DNA of 64,000 nt, from contig CM044879.1 of the NCBI GenBank assembly GCA_024500155.1, forward strand, positions 24,546,572-24,610,571, written 5' to 3'. Each line of letters begins with the position of its first letter. Position 1 is the first letter of the stretch. The notes below the pieces were generated by a model, which saw only the letters and a program-made list of their open reading frames with translations, had not been told where the DNA came from and did no database searches. The DNA comes from Chenopodium formosanum. Taxonomy: Eukaryota > Streptophyta > Magnoliopsida > Caryophyllales > Amaranthaceae. Below are positions 58,701 through 64,000 of this stretch, piece after piece. Both the position numbers and the translations under genes were made by a program.

Positions 58701-59546
58701 ATCACATTGTGCAGTAAAGGAAAACTCCAGCTAAAGGCTCAATTCGATTGCCACTTACTAGAAATATTCCGAATACTATAATAAACGCAGCAACCAGATA
58801 CATCTCCAAACTCCAGCTAAAGGCTCAATTCGATTTACACTTACTAGAAATGTTCCTAATAATTTAATAACAGTTGCAAACCGATATATCTCCAAACTCC
58901 AGCTAAAGGCTCAATTCAATTACCACTTACTAGAAAGTTTCTAATAATTTAATAAAAGCATCAACCAGATATATCTCCAAACTCCAGCTAAAGGCTCGAT
59001 TCGATTTACGCTTACTAGAAATGTTCCTAATAATTTATTTATTTTCGTAATTCTTCAAGAATACATGCATAGTAAACTACTACCTCCATTTCAAATTATT
59101 ACTACTCCCACTTTTTGTCAAATTGTTGCAAATAATTTGAAATGGAGGTGTAGGTTAAGATTGAAGATTTACCTTAGAGACAACTAATCCGGCCAATGGT
59201 CGCTGAGAGAATTCTTCATCTTCATACAAACTTTCTCTGAAATAATAATAATAATAATAATAATAAATCATAAAGAAAAACTACAATTTCAAGCAATACA
59301 ACAGAATAGAGCAAAAGAAAACGAAAAAACCCCAAATTAGAAAAATCAAACCCTAACAGATCTAAAGCAATGAACCCTAAAAAACAAGGAATTAGAGAAA
59401 TACATGAGAGGAATGCTAGTTGAGATCTCAGGCCATAGAAATTGAGCGTAAAGGTTGAGATTAGAAAGAGCATGAAGCTTCAGAGCAACTGAATTCTCGC
59501 TCAGCATAGCGAGCATTGCTCCTGCCGAACTCACCAAGGTCGCCAT
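49787..59546 (-). CDS. RPN2: 26S proteasome regulatory subunit RPN2 (PSMD1), complete, 13 exons
   Basis: Exons (minus): 59546-59404, 59236-59173, 58672-58567, 58432-58321, 58237-58069, 55282-54813, 54714-54579, 54483-54235, 54140-53920, 53842-53584, 51025-50793, 50713-50206, 50116-49787. Every junction has GT/AG and restores frame; the sum is 999 codons plus stop, against about 1004 aa in Arabidopsis RPN2a, which it matches throughout (DPRLEAIVERMLEK, GGAGGGGSPYSEGGALYALG, GLALGIALTVYGREE, FSQFWYWYPLIYF). RPN2 is the scaffold of the 19S base: an N-terminal helical rod, a toroid of about ten PC repeats (exons 7-11), and a C-terminal region that binds RPN13. It acts in cytosol and nucleus. Introns 5 (2.8 kb) and 10 (2.6 kb) are expanded, the latter by nested transposons, but no exon is damaged. 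Confidence 0.97.
52086..52944 (+). mobile_element. Helitron (859 bp) inside the intronic MULE
   Basis: Begins TCTATACTATATCTTAAAAG after a host A and ends ACACACACTAG before a host T, preceded by an imperfect GC-rich hairpin (CCGAGGCATCGTCCGG). No TSD, no Rep/Hel gene. Early part has an inverted repeat (CCGTTC...GAACGG). Confidence 0.7.
52340..52532. mobile_element. Stowaway MITE inside the Helitron
   Basis: 193 bp with TIRs of about 30 bp (CTTCCTCCGTTTCTATTTAG; inverted right end CTACCTCCGTTTCTTTTTAG), flanked by TA (52338-52339 and 52533-52534). Confidence 0.85.
55283..58068 (-). other. RPN2 intron 5
   Basis: AT-rich, with a C run near 55335, repeated CTGTCCCACCC words at 56290-56370, a CT tract (56394-56404), and poly(A)/poly(T) runs near 56725 and 56965. 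No element with clear ends was identified. Confidence 0.5.
58722..59038. repeat. 86-bp minisatellite in RPN2 intron 2
   Basis: Four imperfect copies begin with AAACTCCAGCTAAAGGCTC at 58722, 58808, 58894 and 58979, giving periods of 86, 86 and 85 bp; the last is partial. Confidence 0.9.
59080..59153. mobile_element. Short fold-back MITE in RPN2 intron 2
   Basis: CTACCTCCATTTCAAATTAT pairs with AATAATTTGAAATGGAGG across a short loop; about 74 bp in total, Stowaway-like but internally deleted. Confidence 0.6.
59240..59269. repeat. (AAT)n microsatellite at RPN2 intron 1 acceptor
   Basis: About nine AAT units lie immediately beside the exon 2 splice acceptor (TTCAG at 59241-59237), within what serves as its polypyrimidine region on the minus strand. 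Confidence 0.85.
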
Positions 59547-59572
59547 TGGAATTCAATTCAAAGATCTTTCGG

Positions 59573-59581
59573 AAACCCTAA
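59573..59581 (-). promoter_or_regulatory. Telo-box in RPN2 5' UTR/promoter
   Basis: AAACCCTAA, 27 bp upstream of the RPN2 start codon. Telo-boxes are common near the start of plant housekeeping genes. Further AACCCTAA words lie in intron 1. Confidence 0.4.
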
Positions 59582-59789
59582 CCCCCAAATTCAACAAATA
59601 ACCAAAGAAACAGCAGAAAATCAAGAAACCAACTTTACTCTACAAGACGACTATATTCCAAACTTCTTTTCGACTTTTGGATCTTAAACATTTATACGAA
59701 GTAGTTTCTTTTCCAACAAGCCAGAATGCACTGTGGTAAACTGTGAGAAATGAAACGAGTAGTGCCTACGGGTAGAGGTGTCAAAAGCA

Positions 59790-59930
59790 CATCCGACCTG
59801 AAACCAACCCGAAAAATATTCGATTTAAATTTGGACTCGCGAGAACATAATAATTTAGTATGACTCAACTTTAAAAATTTACCCGACCCAACTTGGCCAT
59901 ATCAGACCGATCCGATTATCCGAACTAACA
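59790..59930. repeat. Short ACCCGA-type degenerate repeat
   Basis: ACCCGAAA, ACCCGACCCAAC and CCGATCCGA words, a weaker version of the tracts at 1484 and 9710. Confidence 0.45.
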
Positions 59931-59940
59931 CCCCTACTTA

Positions 59941-60367
59941 CGGGGCGTTTGGTAGGAATAGGACACTAGGACCCTAGGAGGGATGCGATTAAGAGGGATA
60001 TAAGGACGTGGGATAAAGAAGTGGGATTAATAGATGAAACTAAGATAAAAATAGTGTAGTCCGTATTTCATTATTTGGTATAGGTTGGGAACTTGGGATT
60101 AGATTGGAATAGCTAATAAAATACAAATTTACTCTTAGTATCATTATCATTTCTTCACTCTTTTCTTCTTTCTCTATCATTAAGGGTAGAAATGTATTTT
60201 ACCCATTAAATTTAATTCTCATTCCTTATACCCCTTAGTTATTAATTTAGAGGGATACCTCCATATTTTATCCCCTCCTAATCCCCATCCCTCTAAACAA
60301 AAGACTTCTTAAATCCCTCCTCTTTTATCTTATCCTCCCTCTTCCATCCCTCTAACCAAACACCCTC
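59941..60367. mobile_element. Tourist-type MITE
   Basis: 427 bp between TTA duplications (59938-59940 and 60368-60370). Ends CGGGGCGTTTGGTAGG and, inverted, GAGGGTGTTTGGTTAG fit the PIF/Harbinger GGGxxTGTTTGGTT pattern. Interior inverted GGAGGGAT/ATCCCTCC motifs. No coding capacity. Confidence 0.78.
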
Positions 60368-60427
60368 TTAATGTATAACTGAGATATGATAAGGTAAACT
60401 CACTAATTTTGTGTTTGCTCTCCAAGC

Positions 60428-60862
60428 TTCTCTTTGGTGATAAACGGTGAAGTGAAAGGCTTTTTCCCTGGGAAAAAGGGGTTGAGATAGGGTGATCCCT
60501 TATCTCCCTTATTGTTTGTGATCTGCATGGAATATCTGACAAGAATTCTACATAAAGTGGGTGGCTCAAAAAGAGTTTAGCTTTCATCCTAGATGCATTG
60601 GGATCAAGCTTAATCATCTTGTTTTTGCAGATGATTTAATTGTGATGTGTAAGGGGGAGGAAAAATCTACTAACTTGCTTCTGAGAGGTTTGGCTACTTT
60701 TGCTGCTGCCTCTAATTTGATTGCAAATGGGGGGAAGTCCAATGTCTTCTTTTGTAATGTGCAGCGGGATATGAGAGATATAATTATCAACTCTTCCAAT
60801 TTTAAGGAAGGTAGTTTACCTTTTAGGTATTTGGGAGTGAATGTTAATGCCAAAAAGCTTTC
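60428..60862 (+). pseudogene. L1-type LINE reverse transcriptase fragment
   Basis: Readable as INGEVKGFFPGKKGLR, a stop, GDPLSPLLFVICMEYLT, a frameshift near 60570, then NHLVFADDLIVMCKGEE ... LPFRYLGVNVNAKKL. These are RT motifs with FADD in place of YADD. The expected Q of RQGDPLSP is a TAG. The fragment is cut on the right by TGTAGGG LTR sequence at 60863. It belongs to a different LINE family from the one at 1902. Confidence 0.85.
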
Positions 60863-61616
60863 TGTAGGGAATATTTCAAGCATTATCCCAAACTTAAACC
60901 CCACTGTGATCATACACTTAAGCATGGTGGCGTCCAAAGGGAAAGAAACAAGAGTAAAAAAGTCGCCAACAAGTTTTAGGAACTTGTAAACCGTTCACAG
61001 GGTGAAGGTTACACCCCTTAACGATCAATGAGATCGTCAACTCCAATAGGTCTGGAACCATGACGGGTGTTCAGGGATGAGGGTACGAATCCAATATAAA
61101 AGTGAAAGAATCTGCCCTGCTTGGGGTATTTTTACCCCTGACACTTGGACCAATAAGGGCATGCCACGTGTTAGAGGCTAGCAAGTCACCTCTGACCAAT
61201 CTCCAGATAACACGTGGCGATCTCAGATATTTCCTCAGAATTGCGGCCTTCAAGGGCCCAATTCCCCAAATCCGCTCTTTTGCGGCGCAGCCCATCTGTC
61301 CTAGGTCAGAATGACCTAGGGAAGGGCACTTTTCCCAATGACCCTATAAATAGGGAGATATTCCCCCATTTTGGGGACATTCACAATTTACAATCATTTA
61401 TTACACCCCATTTCTCTTACATCAGAGAATATCTGAGCTTGGAATCCAAGCAGATCCCAACCTAATTATCCGCACTATTTACCTTTTAAGTTACTAACTT
61501 GATCGTTGGAGGCAAAGCTACACCCATCCGGAGTCTCCGTTATTTTTGCAGGTACAGATCCAGTCGGACTAGTCTTCGAGCTGTAACTCTCCCGAGGGAC
61601 AAAAACACCCAAAACA
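60863..61616 (+). mobile_element. Gypsy-type LTR, forward (possibly composite)
   Basis: 60863-61095 matches the start of the LTR at 35081. From about 61100 the sequence is of another LTR family, with CCACGTGT words, a CCTATAAATAGG TATA region (about 61342) and the end ACACCCAAAACA at 61616. The next bases TTTGGCGCCGTATGTGGGGA are a usual Gypsy primer-binding region. Either one LTR family shares a start with the other, or a younger LTR element inserted near 61100. Confidence 0.65.
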
Positions 61617-61649
61617 TTTGGCGCCGTATGTGGGGAGAGTACCTCAAAG

Positions 61650-63320
61650 ATGGTTCAAGAGTTTGTACCACTTCCTGATCCTACTACTCTGCAACCGGTT
61701 ATCCAACCGGGTAACCAAGATAATCTTCAACCGGTTAATCAACCGGGTAATTCTAGAATTCCTCAACTGTCTTCTCAGCCTCAGCCGGAGGTCTTTACTG
61801 AGGAGGATGATGATGATGGTGACGATGTGGAGACATATGTAGCCAAGGATGGCTCCTTCATTTCCAAGTATAGAAGTTCCAAGGACCAACTGGAACGCAA
61901 TGTAGACCACGCGAGTTCGAGCAGGCGGCCCCCTGGGCAGCCAAAAGGGGAAACCCGGAAGGCCAGAGGAGAAGCTCTAGTCACCCGGGATGAGCTCATG
62001 AAATTCATGAACTCCTTCAAGGGTGAAATCAAGGAGATGATCAACAAAAACAAGGCTGGCTCTAGCAAGGGTCAGCCAGCTGAAAAGACTCCCCCTACCG
62101 GGAGGAAAAATCCAGTCAAGGACAGGCAGCCAACTCCCCATCCCAAGGAGAAGGAGAAGGTAGCCTCAAAACTTGACTAGAGCAAGATTCTGTTGCCCAA
62201 GAGGCAGCCCCGGCAAGAACAGCCGGAGGCCAGCAAAAAATCTGTCTCTGACGCTCGACACATCATTGAGCGAAGGAGACACCAGCAGCTGTCTGAGTCA
62301 GCCTCTACTTCAAGCTTTTCGGACAACTTGAAAGAAACTTCTGCAAGGCACTCGCTGTCCTTGCATGAGAGTCGGTCTCAGTCGGATAGGCGGCAAGACC
62401 GTCAACACCGAACCTCAACTGATGATAGGGTCTATGCCATACGCACCCCAGGCGCAGTATGGGCAATATGGCCTCCAATTCATGCAGCCACCCACATTCG
62501 AAGGTCAGGCGGCATACAACAGCGTCCAGCCTTTGGACTGGCAGCTCCGGCTGCTGAAGCTTGGTGAACAACCCTCTGCGTTTGCCAAGAACATAACCGA
62601 GGCGGCCCAGCCGAAAGTTAAGAATGTGTTGGTAGTTACTTATGATGGTACCTCCAACCCACAAGACCACCTAATGGCATACACCAACCTCATGTGCTTG
62701 CAGGGTTGGGACGATGCCACCTGGTGCCGATGTTTTCCGGCTACATTGAAGGGCATCGCCCAACAATGGTTTGGAAACTTGCTAGCCGGTTCTATTGACT
62801 GTTTCAAGAAGTTAGCCTTCTTGTTTGCCACCAACTTATCAATGAACATCCCTGCTAAGAAAACAAGTTTAGACTTGAGCACCATTAAGCAGGGTGAGAG
62901 AGAAGGGCTATGCTCATATGTCAGGCAGTTCCACCTGGTCAGAATTCAGATTCAGGGACCGTCTAACGAGGTAGCATTTATAGACTTCTTCAAGGGTCTG
63001 AGAGACGAGTTAAACTTCAAGTTCGACCTTGTCAGAAAAAGGGACATTTACGCTGCAGGCGGCCCTGAGGGAGGCGGAAAGCTATATTCAAGCAACCGAC
63101 CTCTGCACGCCTGGCAGCCAGTCGGACTCCAAAAAGTCCGACAAACAAAAAGAGAGCCGGTCTGCTCAGCCGGCGAAGAAAAAAGAAAAGAGCAAGAAGA
63201 GAAAAGAAGTTTGGGCGGTCAGTGATTATGAGCAGCCGTCCTAGAAAAAGAAAAAAGAGTTTAAACTGTACGTTCCCCGGTACGAGTTTAACAAAGACTG
63301 CAACTCCATCCTCATGAAGA
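61650..63320 (+). pseudogene. Gypsy gag (retrotrans_gag), several breaks
   Basis: Starts ATG 61650 (MVQEFVPLPDPTTLQ), 33 nt after the LTR end. After an acidic and basic linker comes the capsid-like domain (VVTYDGTSNPQDHLMAYTNLM ... IAQQWFGNLLAGSI ... FIDFFKGLRDEL), then a Lys/Ser-rich nucleocapsid-like tail. Breaks: TAG 62178-62180, shifts near 62425 and 63045, and TAG 63241-63243. No protease, reverse transcriptase or integrase follows, since the sequence joins a reverse LTR at about 63320-63331. Confidence 0.8.
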
Positions 63321-63331
63321 CTCTCCCAAAG

Positions 63332-64000
63332 ACGGCGCCAAATGTTTTGGGTGTTTTTGTCCCTCGGGAGAGTTATAGCTCGAAGACTGGTCCGGTGCAA
63401 CCTGTACCTGTAAAACAAACGGAGACTTCGGGTGGTGGGAGCTCCGCCTCCAACGATCAAGTTAGTAACTTGAAGGGAGAGAAAAAGGTGCGGAAATTTT
63501 GGTGGGTATCTGCTCGGATTCCAAGTTCAGATGTCTCTATCAAAGAGTCAGTGTGTAATAAATGGTAAAAACGTGCCCTCTAGAAGAGGGGAATCTCCCT
63601 ATTAATAGGGTCCTCGGGATTTGTGCCCCTAATTAGGTCAGTGAACCCTAATCATTGGTGGGCTGCGCCGCATTGCGGCTTTCTCAGGATTTGGGCCTGA
63701 AGGCCGCCTTTTCTCTCATGTTTCTAGAGTACGTGCCACGTGTCAAGCAGGGATAGGTCCACTTTGGGCCATCCTAGGGCTGACACGTGTCATAATCTGG
63801 TTGGACCACGTGGCGGGGTAAAATTACCCTAGACAATAACCATTCATCAAACCATCAAAATCAAACCAAAACAATGAAGAATAATCTCCAACAACATCCA
63901 ACTCATGAATTTCTCAATCATAAAATAGTAGCATGAACACCCTAGTATGAAATCAACATACTTAAGCAAAGACACTGAGATCAAATAAAACCAAGGTAAA
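63332..64000 (-). mobile_element. Gypsy-type LTR and primer site, reverse, running off the window
   Basis: Read on the minus strand, the sequence enters from beyond 64000 and ends CACCCAAAACA at 63343, followed by TTTGGCGCCGT (63342-63332). It mirrors 61490-61627 at roughly 80-85% by eye, so it is a separate element of the same family rather than a fresh fold-back copy. Confidence 0.75.

Overview
This is nuclear DNA of a flowering plant, almost certainly a eudicot. Two ordinary host genes with plant intron structure lie at the ends of the window, separated by about 48 kb of nested transposable elements. I suspect Caryophyllales from the general look of the repeats, but nothing in the sequence proves it. 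The host genes are the 5' part of RHL1 (minus strand, 13-1150, running off the left edge) and a complete RPN2, the largest base subunit of the 26S proteasome regulatory particle (minus strand, 13 exons, 49787-59546, 999 aa).

Layout. 1-1150: RHL1 exons 1-2. 1902-9197: an L1-type LINE inserted minus, with an 18-bp target-site duplication (TSD), two almost intact ORFs each broken by one stop codon, and a rearranged 5' end. 9429-9684: Stowaway MITE. 10574-14556: Mutator-like element (MULE) with 120-bp terminal inverted repeats (TIRs) and a FAR1-type transposase. 15723-25099: a reverse solo LTR (TSD GACGT) split by two non-autonomous insertions, one of which contains a forward solo LTR (TSD TTCAT). 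27854-28205: Cassandra-like TRIM remnant with a 5S rRNA-like LTR. 29711-33728: mariner element MLE-1. 35081-47965: a four-level nest in which an LTR holds a Helitron, the Helitron holds a 9.9-kb MULE, and the MULE holds mariner MLE-2. RPN2 intron 10 holds a second nest: a fold-back MULE, then a Helitron, then a Stowaway MITE. 59941-64000: Tourist MITE, a LINE reverse transcriptase fragment, and a Gypsy-type gag lying between two head-to-head LTRs.

The most interesting material is in the two mariner elements. They are clearly diverged from each other, yet both carry, besides a DD39D transposase on the minus strand, a second plus-strand reading region for an Arg-rich, Ser/Pro-rich protein with a hydrophobic-plus-acidic motif that resembles a SUMO-interaction motif. 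Both also have an 11-bp motif repeated at exactly 36-bp spacing at the left end only, and both are enriched for GAGTCCC. I know of no described second gene in plant mariner elements. The 9.9-kb MULE is also a two-gene element: its transposase is dead (frameshifts, a stop and a lost catalytic Asp), while its convergent GRF zinc-finger/transmembrane gene is still open.

TSDs and nesting give relative insertion ages without dating. Exon boundaries of RHL1 and RPN2 come from GT/AG sites that restore the protein frame and fit the known plant proteins. Element boundaries come from TIRs and TSDs read directly from the sequence.
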